NCBI GenBank assembly: GCA_017631035.1
Contig: JAGBUB010000038.1
Location: forward strand, 1 to 64,000
Length of the DNA: 64,000 nt
DNA from: Alistipes sp.
Lineage (GTDB): Bacteria; Bacteroidota; Bacteroidia; Bacteroidales; Rikenellaceae
Reading direction: 5' to 3'
Every line of letters starts with the position of its first letter. Within the stretch, counting starts at the first letter, position 1. This document shows positions 8,664 to 17,697 of the stretch, piece after piece. The notes under the pieces are model-generated. The model worked only from the letters and a program-made list of their open reading frames with translations, did not search any database and was not told the origin of the DNA. Both the position numbers and the translations under genes were made by a program.

Positions 8664-10274
8664 ATGACCAGAGAAGTGGATGTTATCATCATTGGAGGTG
8701 GAGCTACCGGAGCAGGCGTTGCACGCGACTGCGCATTGCGAGGCATCAAGTCACTGCTTATCGAGCGAGGCGACATAGCCACAGGTGCTACGGGTCGAAA
8801 TCACGGTCTGTTGCATAGTGGAGCACGTTATGCTGTCACCGATCGCGAATCTGCCGAGGAGTGCATTAAGGAGAATATGATTCTTAGACGCATCGCTTCG
8901 CATTGTGTCGAGCAGACCGATGGTCTGTTCATAAGCCTACCCGAAGATGGTCTGGAATTCCAAGCAAAATTCATCGACTCCTGCCGTGCCGCAGGTATTC
9001 GTGCCGATGCTATCGATCCAAAAGAGGCACTACTTTTGGAGCCTTCAGCTAATCCCGAGATGATAGGCGCCGTTCGCGTGCCCGATGGCGCAGTTGACCC
9101 CTTCCGCCTCACTACAGCCAACCTCATCGACGCCAAGCTAAATGGAGCCGAGGTCTTGACATATCATAAGGTGGAGGATTTCATCCGCAATCAAAACCGC
9201 ATCGAAGGTGTTGTTGTACGCGATATGCATACAAACGAACTGAAGGAGTTGCGTGCGCAGATTGTTGTAAATGCAGGTGGTATATGGGGACACGACCTGG
9301 CTGCCAAGGCTGGCGTTACGGTGAAGATGCTGCCCGCCAAGGGTTCACTCCTAATCTTCGGACACCGAGTGAACAACGTTGTGATTAACCGCTGTCGCAA
9401 ACCTGCCGACGCCGATATTTTGGTGCCGGGTGATACAATATCGCTCATCGGTACCACATCGAGCAAAGTACCCTTCAACGAGGTAGATAATATGTACGTC
9501 ACAGCCGACGAGGTGGATCTGTTGCTACGCGAAGGTACAAAACTTGCCCCATCGTTGGCTCATACTCGCATTTTGCGTGCATATGCAGGTGTACGCCCGC
9601 TTGTAGCATCTGACGATGACCCGAGTGGACGTAGTGTAAGTCGAGGCATTGTACTGTTGGATCACGCCACACGCGACGGTCTTGAAGGATTTATCACCAT
9701 TACGGGTGGTAAGCTGATGACCTATCGACTTATGGCAGAGTGGACCACTGATCTAATCTGCAAGAAACTGAACATAAAGAAGAAGTGTAAGACGGCCGAG
9801 CTTAAACTCCCTGGTTCTCGCCAGAAAGAAGAGCGACTCTCAAAACGCCTGCACACTATACCCACGGCCCAGCGCGAATCGGTGATTAACCGCCACGGCG
9901 ATATGGTCGAGCGTGTAAATATGGGCGATGCGGCTCACCGCTCACTTGTGTGCGAGTGCGAGGAGGTAACGGTAGGCGAAGTTAAGTATGCGCTCAACGA
10001 GTTGGACGTTCGAAATCTGGTCGATTTACGTCGTCGCACCCGCGTGGGTATGGGAACCTGCCAAGGCGAGTTGTGTGCGTGCCGTGCCGCCGGTATTATG
10101 GCCGAGGCCGGCAAGTATTGCAGCCAGCGAGCAAAGCAGGATTTGGCAGATTTCCTCAATGAGCGCTGGAAAGGTATGGCTCCCGTAGCTTGGGGCGATA
10201 CGTTGCGTGAGAGTCAGTTCACAACGTGGCTCTACGATGGAATATGTGGTTTGAAAAACGAAAAAAAGATATAA
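8664..10274 (+). CDS. glpA: Anaerobic glycerol-3-phosphate dehydrogenase subunit A
   Basis: GlpA is the catalytic FAD subunit that oxidises sn-glycerol-3-phosphate to dihydroxyacetone phosphate, passing electrons through GlpB/GlpC to menaquinone. The protein (536 aa; E. coli GlpA is about 542) opens with the dinucleotide motif IIIGGGATGAG and has the family segment GATGRNHGLLHSGARYAV. It ends with a BFD-like [2Fe-2S] domain whose cysteines are visible (CEC at 430-432, and the cluster of 466, 471 and 473 in GTCQGELCAC). I chose ATG 8664 because the promoter covers the longer reading. glpB follows after one base, and the three genes form an operon. Confidence 0.95.
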   Translation: MTREVDVIIIGGGATGAGVARDCALRGIKSLLIERGDIATGATGRNHGLLHSGARYAVTDRESAEECIKENMILRRIASHCVEQTDGLFISLPEDGLEFQAKFIDSCRAAGIRADAIDPKEALLLEPSANPEMIGAVRVPDGAVDPFRLTTANLIDAKLNGAEVLTYHKVEDFIRNQNRIEGVVVRDMHTNELKELRAQIVVNAGGIWGHDLAAKAGVTVKMLPAKGSLLIFGHRVNNVVINRCRKPADADILVPGDTISLIGTTSSKVPFNEVDNMYVTADEVDLLLREGTKLAPSLAHTRILRAYAGVRPLVASDDDPSGRSVSRGIVLLDHATRDGLEGFITITGGKLMTYRLMAEWTTDLICKKLNIKKKCKTAELKLPGSRQKEERLSKRLHTIPTAQRESVINRHGDMVERVNMGDAAHRSLVCECEEVTVGEVKYALNELDVRNLVDLRRRTRVGMGTCQGELCACRAAGIMAEAGKYCSQRAKQDLADFLNERWKGMAPVAWGDTLRESQFTTWLYDGICGLKNEKKI

Positions 10275-10275
10275 A

Positions 10276-11535
10276 ATGAGATTCGACACTGTAATCATCG
10301 GAGGTGGTTTAGCCGGACTCATATGTGGCATACACCTCTCCAAACGAGGCCAACGTTGCGCCATTATCTCTTCGGGACAGAGTGCACTGCACTTCTCATC
10401 TGGTTCACTCGATTTGTTGGGCACTCTACCCAACTCAGAGGAGGTGGAGAGTCCCGTTCAAGCATTAACAGCACTGGCCGAGCAGGCTCCCAACCACCCC
10501 TACGCTCGCTTCGATGCAGAGCGTTTCGTGACGCTTGCCAACAAGGGTGCTGAGTTGCTGCGCGAGGCAGGAATAGATGTTATCGGCTCTGCCGAGAAGA
10601 ATCATTACCGCTTGACTCCTACCGGTGCAATGAAGCCTACGTGGCTCACCTTTGGCGGCTATGTGCACAGCGCAAGCCCCGAAGAGTTGGAGTGGAAGAG
10701 TGTAGCTCTATTCAATGCTGAGGGTTTTCTCGACTTCTATCCGCAGTTCCTTGCCGATGAGATGCGTCGCAAGGGTACAAAATGCAACGTACATACGTTT
10801 AATCTTCCAGAGCTGGAGATACTGCGTCAAAATCCCACCGAGATGCGCTCGGCTAACATTGCCCGCATATTCGACAACGAGGCAACGCTCAACGAGCTTG
10901 CCAACCAGATAGCCTCACGCATAGGAGATGAGCAGGCTGTGCTGCTTCCTGCCTTTATGGGAATTAATTCGCAGGGCAACCTGAAATATCTTATGCACAA
11001 ACTTAATCGTCCCGTGGCCGTTGTGGCTACACTTCCGCCATCGGTACCGGGATTGCAGGTGCAGACTCTTCTACGCCGTTATTTTCAGGAGTTGGGTGGT
11101 ACATATATGCTGGGCGACACAGCTCAAGGCTATCAGGCAACTCAGGACAAGATTTCAGCACTCTACACTCGCAACCACGGCGACATTGCCCTTAAGGCGG
11201 ATAACTATGTACTGGCTACGGGTAGCTTCTTCAGCGGTGGATTGGTTGCAACAAACACCGAGGTGTATGAGCCTCTGTTCAAGGTAGATGTATGCTACGA
11301 CTCAGAGCGCGAGAAGTGGTACGACCGTGACCTATTTCAAGCGCAGGGATATGAAGAATTTGGCATTGCCACTACACCCACATTCAACGCCCAGCGTGCA
11401 GGCCAGCCCATTGAAAACCTCTATGCGGTGGGTGCAGCACTAGCAGGATTTAATGCCGTTAAGCAGGGCTGTGGTGCAGGAGTATCGATACTGACTGCTA
11501 TCGAGGTTGCAGAACAAATTTTAAGCAAGATGTAG
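10276..11535 (+). CDS. glpB: Anaerobic glycerol-3-phosphate dehydrogenase subunit B
   Basis: This 419-residue flavoprotein, the same length as E. coli GlpB, begins FDTVIIGGGLAGLICG, an FAD-binding Rossmann motif. It ends with YAVGAALAGFNAVKQGCGAG, the usual second FAD contact of the family. GlpB links the catalytic GlpA subunit to the iron-sulphur membrane anchor GlpC. It lies one base after glpA and two bases before glpC, so translation is likely coupled. The stop codon is TAG. Confidence 0.95.
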   Translation: MRFDTVIIGGGLAGLICGIHLSKRGQRCAIISSGQSALHFSSGSLDLLGTLPNSEEVESPVQALTALAEQAPNHPYARFDAERFVTLANKGAELLREAGIDVIGSAEKNHYRLTPTGAMKPTWLTFGGYVHSASPEELEWKSVALFNAEGFLDFYPQFLADEMRRKGTKCNVHTFNLPELEILRQNPTEMRSANIARIFDNEATLNELANQIASRIGDEQAVLLPAFMGINSQGNLKYLMHKLNRPVAVVATLPPSVPGLQVQTLLRRYFQELGGTYMLGDTAQGYQATQDKISALYTRNHGDIALKADNYVLATGSFFSGGLVATNTEVYEPLFKVDVCYDSEREKWYDRDLFQAQGYEEFGIATTPTFNAQRAGQPIENLYAVGAALAGFNAVKQGCGAGVSILTAIEVAEQILSKM

Positions 11536-11537
11536 TT

Positions 11538-12749
11538 ATGATGACAGAGCATAGTGAATTTAATTTCGAACAGTGTATAAAATGTACCGTCTGCACGGTA
11601 TATTGCCCCGTTGCGGCTGTCAATCCGCTATTCCCCGGCCCTAAGCAGGCTGGTCCCGATGGCGAACGATTGCGTCTTAAAGATAAGGGGTTCTTCGACG
11701 AATCGCTTAAGATGTGCCTCAATTGTAAGCGTTGCGAGGTGGCTTGTCCGTCGAATGTGCGTATTGGCGACATTATTCAGGCAGCTCGCATCAAGCATAG
11801 CCGCAAAGGGCCTGGATTACGCGAGCGTCTGCTGGCAAACACCGACTTCATAGGCTCGATGGCTACACCATTTGCTCCGCTGGTTAATATGACCGTGGGG
11901 TTGAAGCCTGTAAAGATGGTGATGGACAAGGTTGTTGGCATCGACCATCATCGCACATTCCCCCGCTATGCATTTGGCACATTCGAGGGTTGGCTCAAGC
12001 GCAAACGTAAAAAACAGTCGAAGTTTGCTCGCCAGATAAGTTATTTCCACGGCTGCTATGTGAATTACAACAACCCTCAGTTGGGCAAGGATTTTGTCAA
12101 GGTAATGAATGCCCTAGGCATTGGTGTGCAGCTGCTCGAGAAGGAGAAGTGTTGCGGTGTACCGCTCATCTCCAACGGACTCATCGACAAGGCACGTCGT
12201 CAGGGTGAGCACAACACTGCACTGCTACGCCAATCTATTATAGAGAACAACCGCCCCGTTGTAGGTACATCGACTACCTGCACGTTTACACTGCGTGACG
12301 AATATCCCCATCTGCTCAGCATCGACAATGCCGACATCAGGGATAAGATAGACCTTGCAACACGTTATATCTACCGCATACTCGAATCGGGCGAGGTGCA
12401 GTTGCACTTCAAGAAAAACGCGCCCCAGCGCCGCGTGGCATACCATACTGCGTGCCATATGGAGAAGTTGGGCTGGGCATACTACTCGATTGCACTACTC
12501 AAGATGATACCTTCGGTTGAACTTACCATACTCGACTCGCAGTGTTGTGGTATTGCAGGAACTTATGGCTTTAAGAAGGAGAACTACCCCACGGCACAGG
12601 CCATTGGCGACACTCTCTTCCGCAAGATTGAGGCCAGCGGTTGCGACGTTGTATCGACCGACTGTGAGACCTGCAAATGGCAGATAGAGATGTCGACATC
12701 GAAACCTGTCGTGCATCCCATATCGCTGCTCGCCGAAGCATTGGAATAG
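11538..12749 (+). CDS. glpC: Anaerobic glycerol-3-phosphate dehydrogenase subunit C
   Basis: The 403-residue protein has two N-terminal [4Fe-4S] motifs (CIKCTVCTVYCP and CLNCKRCEVACP). Two cysteine-rich CCG domains follow (HGCYVNYNNPQLG with EKCCGVPL, and HTACHMEKLG with SQCCGIAGTYG), as in GlpC and heterodisulphide-reductase-like electron carriers. GlpC anchors the GlpAB dimer to the membrane and hands electrons to menaquinone. It is the last gene of the operon, ends with TAG, and is followed within five bases by a bidirectional terminator. No glpK or glpF is in the window. Confidence 0.95.
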   Translation: MMTEHSEFNFEQCIKCTVCTVYCPVAAVNPLFPGPKQAGPDGERLRLKDKGFFDESLKMCLNCKRCEVACPSNVRIGDIIQAARIKHSRKGPGLRERLLANTDFIGSMATPFAPLVNMTVGLKPVKMVMDKVVGIDHHRTFPRYAFGTFEGWLKRKRKKQSKFARQISYFHGCYVNYNNPQLGKDFVKVMNALGIGVQLLEKEKCCGVPLISNGLIDKARRQGEHNTALLRQSIIENNRPVVGTSTTCTFTLRDEYPHLLSIDNADIRDKIDLATRYIYRILESGEVQLHFKKNAPQRRVAYHTACHMEKLGWAYYSIALLKMIPSVELTILDSQCCGIAGTYGFKKENYPTAQAIGDTLFRKIEASGCDVVSTDCETCKWQIEMSTSKPVVHPISLLAEALE

Positions 12750-12753
12750 ATAA

Positions 12754-12787
12754 AAAAGGCTGCTAACCCAAGAGTTAGCAGCCTTTT
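12754..12787. terminator. Bidirectional terminator between glpC and ddh
   Basis: The perfect 14-bp stem AAAAGGCTGCTAAC / GTTAGCAGCCTTTT with the six-base loop CCAAGA has a T-run on both strands. It serves the convergent genes on each side. Confidence 0.92.
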
Positions 12788-12802
12788 AATTTTAGGATTT
12801 TA

Positions 12803-13699
12803 TTAAACCAGACGACGGATAATTTGCTCACGATCGCCTGCGAGGAAGTCGATAATAGGAATCTCTATCATAGTGTAAGCGCCCGGCTTCTGACGCAATA
12901 CGGCACGTGCACCAGCCACCAAAATCTGACTTGTAAGACCAGGGTTATCAATGCTCATATTGAACTCGAAGCGCTGGTTCTGCGTCTTGCCCGACACACC
13001 CTTGCGCACCATATTTACACCGTGGCCCATATCCTTCAACGCCTCAACACTCTCAACTAACATAACGTGTGTCTCATCGTGAACGAAGTAGGGATCACTC
13101 TTGATAGCCTCGGAAACCTTTGCGAAGTCGTAACCCTCCTCCAGCTCGATATATACCATACGGCGGTGGATACCTGTACCTACGGGAATAGTCATCGACA
13201 ATGCGGCCTTAACACCTTCGATAGCCTTTACCGCTACCGTGTGACCCATACTCATACCAGGGCCGAAGTTTGTGTAGGTAATACCCTGCGGAGCGCATAC
13301 CTCCAGCAGTGCGCGAACAACAGAGTCGCTACCCGGATCCCAACCTATAGAGATAAGCGCTGCTGCACCTGCCTCACGAGCAACCTCGTCCAATCGGGCA
13401 CGCATATCGGCAATGCCTGTGTGAATATCGAAACTATCAACGGTAGAGATACCCAACTTCAAAGCAGTAACGGCACTCTGCTCCACCAGGCGCGATGGAG
13501 TACAAAGAATGGCAACATCAACATCGGCAAGCTCCTCCAACGAGCTTACAACGGGATACTCTGACTCTCCCGCCGTTGCCACCGACGATGCTCGGCGCAC
13601 GATACCTGCGATCTCAAAATCTACGGCGGCCTCCAAAGCCTCCACTACATATTTACCAATATTGCCGTAACCTACGACGGCAGCTCTAATCTTTTTCAT
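12803..13699 (-). CDS. ddh: meso-Diaminopimelate D-dehydrogenase
   Basis: The 298-residue protein starts MKKIRAAVVGYGNIGKYV, an NAD(P)-binding Rossmann motif. It carries the DAP dehydrogenase segments STVDSFDIHTGIADM, GWDPGSDSVVRALLE and the GPGMSMGHTVAVKAI motif. Ddh reductively aminates tetrahydrodipicolinate straight to meso-DAP, the one-step branch of lysine and peptidoglycan synthesis. The ATG at 13699 was chosen over an in-frame TTG two codons upstream. It stands alone, with its own promoter and a shared bidirectional terminator. Confidence 0.93.
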   Translation of the reverse strand: MKKIRAAVVGYGNIGKYVVEALEAAVDFEIAGIVRRASSVATAGESEYPVVSSLEELADVDVAILCTPSRLVEQSAVTALKLGISTVDSFDIHTGIADMRARLDEVAREAGAAALISIGWDPGSDSVVRALLEVCAPQGITYTNFGPGMSMGHTVAVKAIEGVKAALSMTIPVGTGIHRRMVYIELEEGYDFAKVSEAIKSDPYFVHDETHVMLVESVEALKDMGHGVNMVRKGVSGKTQNQRFEFNMSIDNPGLTSQILVAGARAVLRQKPGAYTMIEIPIIDFLAGDREQIIRRLV

Positions 13700-13723
13700 A
13701 ACCAACCTAATTTATCGTTTCTG

Positions 13724-13731
13724 CAAAGATA
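13724..13731 (-). promoter_or_regulatory. -7 element upstream of ddh
   Basis: On the minus strand this reads TATCTTTG, matching TAnnTTTG, about 25 bases before the ddh start. No good TTTG is seen 20 bases upstream, so the -33 part is weak. Confidence 0.5.
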
Positions 13732-13792
13732 GTAGTTTTTGCAAACCATCGATAAAAAAATCACTATTTTTTTCGTCTGTAAGCTAGCTAAT

Positions 13793-13827
13793 TAAAGAAA
13801 AAAGGCTACCGAAAATATTCGGTAGCC
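13793..13827 (-). terminator. Terminator of the secreted esterase gene
   Basis: GGCTACCGAA, AATA and TTCGGTAGCC (13804-13827) form a 10-bp stem. Read on the minus strand it is followed by six T (A-run at 13798-13803). Confidence 0.88.
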
Positions 13828-13899
13828 ACGGTTGCTTAAGAATCGTACAATCTGATTAGGGGCAAGACCTGCAAGTCCGCCCGATTGAGCGATACAGTG

Positions 13900-15570
13900 T
13901 TATTTATTAGGTGTATAAATCAGTTTTTTTGTCTGGGGATCGCGTGAGAACTGCTTAAAGTAATCCCACATAATCTGCGCCGTAGGCATAAAGTTCCAAT
14001 GGCCATAATCCATAACTGCCACAATGCATACCAGAGGTTTCTCGCCCTTATAGTGCTGACCCATCTCGATGCGGATACCCTCACCCTTGTTAGTTACGAT
14101 GGTCTGGCGATCCTTCAAAGTAAAGCCGAATACGGCATCCTTCTCAAAGTCGAGATCCATCACCACATCCATACCATTCATCTGCTGGTAGGTATTCCAC
14201 GCATTCAGATAACTATTATCCTTATAGTTGTCGGGCGTAAAATATGGCACCACCATATCGGCTGTACCCAGCACCGAGCAGTAGGCCACCTCCACCGCAC
14301 CACGCTTCTGAGTAGCCTCATCCCACATAGCATCAAAATTTGAGAACAGGCCGCGTGCACCCTTGAAGATACCGCCCGAGTGACCTCCTACGGCAGCAAA
14401 GAGGTGCGATTTCTTAATACCCAGAGCGGTAGCAGTCATCGAGCCAGCCGACAAGCCCTCGGCGTAGATGCGTGTGGGGTCTAACTGCGGATACTTTGCC
14501 AGGAGCTGATACAACACCTGCTCTACGCCATCGTGACCCATAGCGCCATAGTTACGGCTGCCCTGCCACTCCATCTCCACGACGAAGAAACGCTCCTTGC
14601 CTGCTACCTGGATGAAGCCCGAAGTCTCGGCCTGCGTGCGAGGGTCGTTGGTATTACCGTGCAGGAGCACCATTACAGGAACACTCTTTTCGGGGGCGCC
14701 CTCAATCAACTCCTCGGGCCAATACTCATACCATAGCCACGGCAGACCCTGACGCTGCTCGGTGATAACAACCTTACGCTTGATGCCGAGTGCCTCCCAG
14801 TCGGTAAAAGGCTCCAACTCGCCTGCACCGTACTGGCCAAAGGTCATACCCTCGTAGTGCGTATGCTTGTAGTTGTTGTAACGGAAGTTCTTGCCCAACA
14901 CCTCGCGCCACGCATCGGCAAAGATATCCACCAGCGAAGCCTCGGCGTTATCGTTCACAGCCACAACGAGCAACGGCTCATCGGCATTTACATACTTATT
15001 TGCCCCCTGCGCCTGTGCCTTGTTTATAGCGATATAGCTCTTTGCCACGCTCTTGGCACCCTTGCCCGCCACATAGGCAGGAACGCCATACGACGACGCA
15101 GGAGCCTTGGCAGCCTTGCCACCAATGGTCAGGATTCCCGCAATATGCGATGCGGCATCGGTCATTGCAAGCGCACTGTTTACAAACGTAGCACCTGCAC
15201 CAACACCCACAACCTTCAAGTTTCCAGAACGGGCACGGTTGAACATCTCAACAAAGGCATCGAAGTCGGCCTTCGCATCGTACTTCTCGCCCACAGGGTT
15301 AAGCACAAATACTACCGATTGATTAGCCTCGGCTGTGGCCATCATACCCAACTCCTCGAGCAGAGCCTTAGCACCAGCCTCATCGACCTTAGAATCGGGA
15401 TAGACAAAGAACGTAGGCGAATTATTATGCGAACGACCTACATCCTGTGCACTGTTATACCAGCGCTGAGTAAAAGCGACATAATCGGGATTGGGATTTT
15501 GTCCCTGTCCCTGCGCAAAAGCGACCGCTGCAACAGCAACGGCAACAAAAAGTAATAACGACTTTTTCAT
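13900..15570 (-). CDS. Secreted alpha/beta-hydrolase (PHB-depolymerase/feruloyl-esterase-like)
   Basis: The 556-residue protein begins MKKSLLLFVAVAVAAVAFAQ, a Sec signal peptide. ATG 15570 was chosen because this is where the signal starts and a promoter lies just upstream. The C-terminal half is a typical esterase: oxyanion segment VMVLLHGNTND, nucleophile elbow GLSAGS (Ser374) and a late catalytic His in DYGHWNF (His524), close to the polyhydroxybutyrate depolymerase/esterase D group. The first 250 residues look like a second, worn hydrolase fold: VVGVGAGATFV stands where GxSxG would be, then ILTIGGK. The substrate is unknown; polyester or acyl-ester cleavage in the periplasm or outside the cell is inference. 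It forms its own transcription unit. Confidence 0.75.
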   Translation of the reverse strand: MKKSLLLFVAVAVAAVAFAQGQGQNPNPDYVAFTQRWYNSAQDVGRSHNNSPTFFVYPDSKVDEAGAKALLEELGMMATAEANQSVVFVLNPVGEKYDAKADFDAFVEMFNRARSGNLKVVGVGAGATFVNSALAMTDAASHIAGILTIGGKAAKAPASSYGVPAYVAGKGAKSVAKSYIAINKAQAQGANKYVNADEPLLVVAVNDNAEASLVDIFADAWREVLGKNFRYNNYKHTHYEGMTFGQYGAGELEPFTDWEALGIKRKVVITEQRQGLPWLWYEYWPEELIEGAPEKSVPVMVLLHGNTNDPRTQAETSGFIQVAGKERFFVVEMEWQGSRNYGAMGHDGVEQVLYQLLAKYPQLDPTRIYAEGLSAGSMTATALGIKKSHLFAAVGGHSGGIFKGARGLFSNFDAMWDEATQKRGAVEVAYCSVLGTADMVVPYFTPDNYKDNSYLNAWNTYQQMNGMDVVMDLDFEKDAVFGFTLKDRQTIVTNKGEGIRIEMGQHYKGEKPLVCIVAVMDYGHWNFMPTAQIMWDYFKQFSRDPQTKKLIYTPNK

Positions 15571-15641
15571 ATGCTTAAATTTATTTAGTTTCATTGCTAC
15601 GAGCCCGTGCCGTCGGCACACGGCATAGATTTAAATGATAG

Positions 15642-15673
15642 TAAAGTTACGCAGAAGTCTGCTAATTAACAAA
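15642..15673 (-). promoter_or_regulatory. Promoter of the secreted esterase gene
   Basis: On the minus strand TTTG (15670-15673), a 20-base spacer, then TAACTTTA (15642-15649), one mismatch from TAnnTTTG. The leader contains the near-palindrome GTGCCGACGGCAC. Confidence 0.65.
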
Positions 15674-15690
15674 TCTAATTGCCTCGGAGT

Positions 15691-15729
15691 AAAAAAAAGG
15701 CTATCCAACAATTCTGTCAGATAGCCTTT
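15691..15729 (-). terminator. Terminator after yidC
   Basis: GGCTATC and GATAGCC form the stem, with inner ACA/TGT pairing. On the minus strand eight T follow (A-run 15691-15698). Confidence 0.85.
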
Positions 15730-15750
15730 AAGCGATATTCAAGCCAAAGA

Positions 15751-17676
15751 TTAGCGTCTGCCGCTCTTCTGCTGCTGGCGCATCATCTCCTCCTGCTGAC
15801 GCATCAACTCCTCGTAGCGGAGCTGGAACTTCGACTTCTTCTTATTCTTATGCTTAGCCGAGTTCTTCTCCATCATATAACGAATCTTGTCGTCATCGAC
15901 AAAACGACGAATAGATGTCATAATAATCATTGTCAGCACCTGTGAAATCAGATAGTAGTAGCACAGACCCGATGCATAGTCGTTAAACCAGAAGAGCATC
16001 ATTGCGGGCATCATATACACCATCATAAACTTCATACCTGCCATACCGGGCTGCGACGAAGCAGTCTGCTGGTAGTTAAGGTACGAGAAACCAATCATAG
16101 CCACACCCATCAACAAGCAGAACAAGCTGACGTGGTCGCCATAGAAGGGAATCGAGAAAGGCAAGTCGAGCACGCTATCGTATGAAGACAAGTCGTCAGA
16201 CCAAAGGAACGACTGGCCACGCAACTCGATACTTACGGGCAAGAAACGGAACAACGCAATAAGGATAGGCATCTGAATGAGCAAAGGAATACATCCGCCC
16301 ATAGGGTTGATACCAGCCTTCTTATAGAGGTTCATCATCTCCTGCTGCTTCTTCATTGCATCCTCCTGCTTGGGATACTTCTCGTTCAAAGCATCCATCT
16401 CGGGCTTGATAACACGCATCTTTGCCGTAGAGAGGTAGCTCTTATAGGTAAGAGGCAAAATGAGCAACTTAACCAGAATAGTAAGGATAAGGATGATAAT
16501 ACCGAAGCTTGCGATATAGTTACGCAAGAAATCGAACACAGGGATTACAATCCAGCGGTTGAACCAACCTACCAACCATCCTCCCAGAGGAATCAAACGC
16601 TCCATTGAGAGCTTCTCACCATCGGGAGATACTACGTCCTTCAGTACGGCATACTTGTTAGGACCACAATAAAGGCCGAAGTGATACTCCGTAGTCTGGG
16701 GAGTATATTCTACACCCATACGAGATGAGAACTGCTTTACAAAGCCTGAGCCATCAGGCTCGGCTGTGTAGCCCATATCGGCATAAGCGAAGTTGTCGTA
16801 AGCGATGAAAGCCTGCGAGAAGAACTGCTGGCGGAATGCCACCCAATTCACGTCGCTCTGCACCTGCTCATCCTTCGCCTCGCCCATACCCAAATCCTCG
16901 ACACCATCCTCACCAGGCAAGCGGTAAGAGATTGTGGTGTACATATTCTCGGTCTTGTAGCTACGCTCGTTCTGGTATGTACGGTCGCTCCACGCAAGGC
17001 CCAAGGTAGACTGCTGGGCCATAATGGGAGAGAGGTTCTGCAACTTTACGTTGAAATCAACAAGGTAGTCGCGCGAAGGATTCTTCTCATCGTACAATAT
17101 ATACTCATACTGCAAGTAAGCACCCTCGGCAACCTCCAGCTTCATAGTCAGCACCTGACGATCGCCCTCGCGGCGTACGCCCTCGGTCTGAAACACATAC
17201 TCCGAAGTATTTACCTTCACCGTATTAAGACCACGCTTAACGTAGAACTCCATATCGAACATCGCAGTCGAGGGGTCGAACAAAGTAACCTTCTCGGTGC
17301 GCTCATCCTTGGGAGCAAACTTGGTGTACTCCTCCAATAGTACCTTCTGCATTGCACCACCTCGGGTAGTGAAGTCGATGGTAAGGTAGTCGTTCTTCAT
17401 CTCAACCTGCTTGGGCTCGGCATTGCGAGCCGCAACCAGCGCTCCGCCAAACATTGTTGTCTCACGCTCTGCGGCCAGAGCCATTGAGAGTGAATCGTTA
17501 GCCATTGGGGCATCTGTAGCCGCAGCCTCTACGGCTGCAGCCTCCGCAGCAGCCTGTTCGGTCTGCACGGTTGCCATATATTCTTGATATTCTGCCTGCT
17601 GCTTGGAATTATACACTACGTAGCCGATGAAGATCAGCGACATAAGCACAACTCCAATGATTGTTTTCTTATCCAT
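15751..17676 (-). CDS. yidC: Membrane protein insertase YidC
   Basis: The 641-residue protein has an N-terminal anchor (TIIGVVLMSLIFIGYVVY), an Ala-rich linker and a large periplasmic domain up to about residue 370. The five-helix YidC/Oxa1 core follows, with the recognisable FGIIILILTILVKLLILPLTYKS, NPMGGCIPLLIQMPILIALF and LFWFNDYASGLCYYYLIS blocks. It ends in a basic, Gln-rich tail (HKNKKKSKFQ, then MRQQEEMMRQQQKSGRR) suited to ribosome contact. YidC inserts proteins into the inner membrane alone or with SecYEG. It starts 21 bases after pyrG, so the two are co-transcribed. Confidence 0.95.
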   Translation of the reverse strand: MDKKTIIGVVLMSLIFIGYVVYNSKQQAEYQEYMATVQTEQAAAEAAAVEAAATDAPMANDSLSMALAAERETTMFGGALVAARNAEPKQVEMKNDYLTIDFTTRGGAMQKVLLEEYTKFAPKDERTEKVTLFDPSTAMFDMEFYVKRGLNTVKVNTSEYVFQTEGVRREGDRQVLTMKLEVAEGAYLQYEYILYDEKNPSRDYLVDFNVKLQNLSPIMAQQSTLGLAWSDRTYQNERSYKTENMYTTISYRLPGEDGVEDLGMGEAKDEQVQSDVNWVAFRQQFFSQAFIAYDNFAYADMGYTAEPDGSGFVKQFSSRMGVEYTPQTTEYHFGLYCGPNKYAVLKDVVSPDGEKLSMERLIPLGGWLVGWFNRWIVIPVFDFLRNYIASFGIIILILTILVKLLILPLTYKSYLSTAKMRVIKPEMDALNEKYPKQEDAMKKQQEMMNLYKKAGINPMGGCIPLLIQMPILIALFRFLPVSIELRGQSFLWSDDLSSYDSVLDLPFSIPFYGDHVSLFCLLMGVAMIGFSYLNYQQTASSQPGMAGMKFMMVYMMPAMMLFWFNDYASGLCYYYLISQVLTMIIMTSIRRFVDDDKIRYMMEKNSAKHKNKKKSKFQLRYEELMRQQEEMMRQQQKSGRR

Positions 17677-17697
17677 TTCTTGGTTTTAATGTTATTA

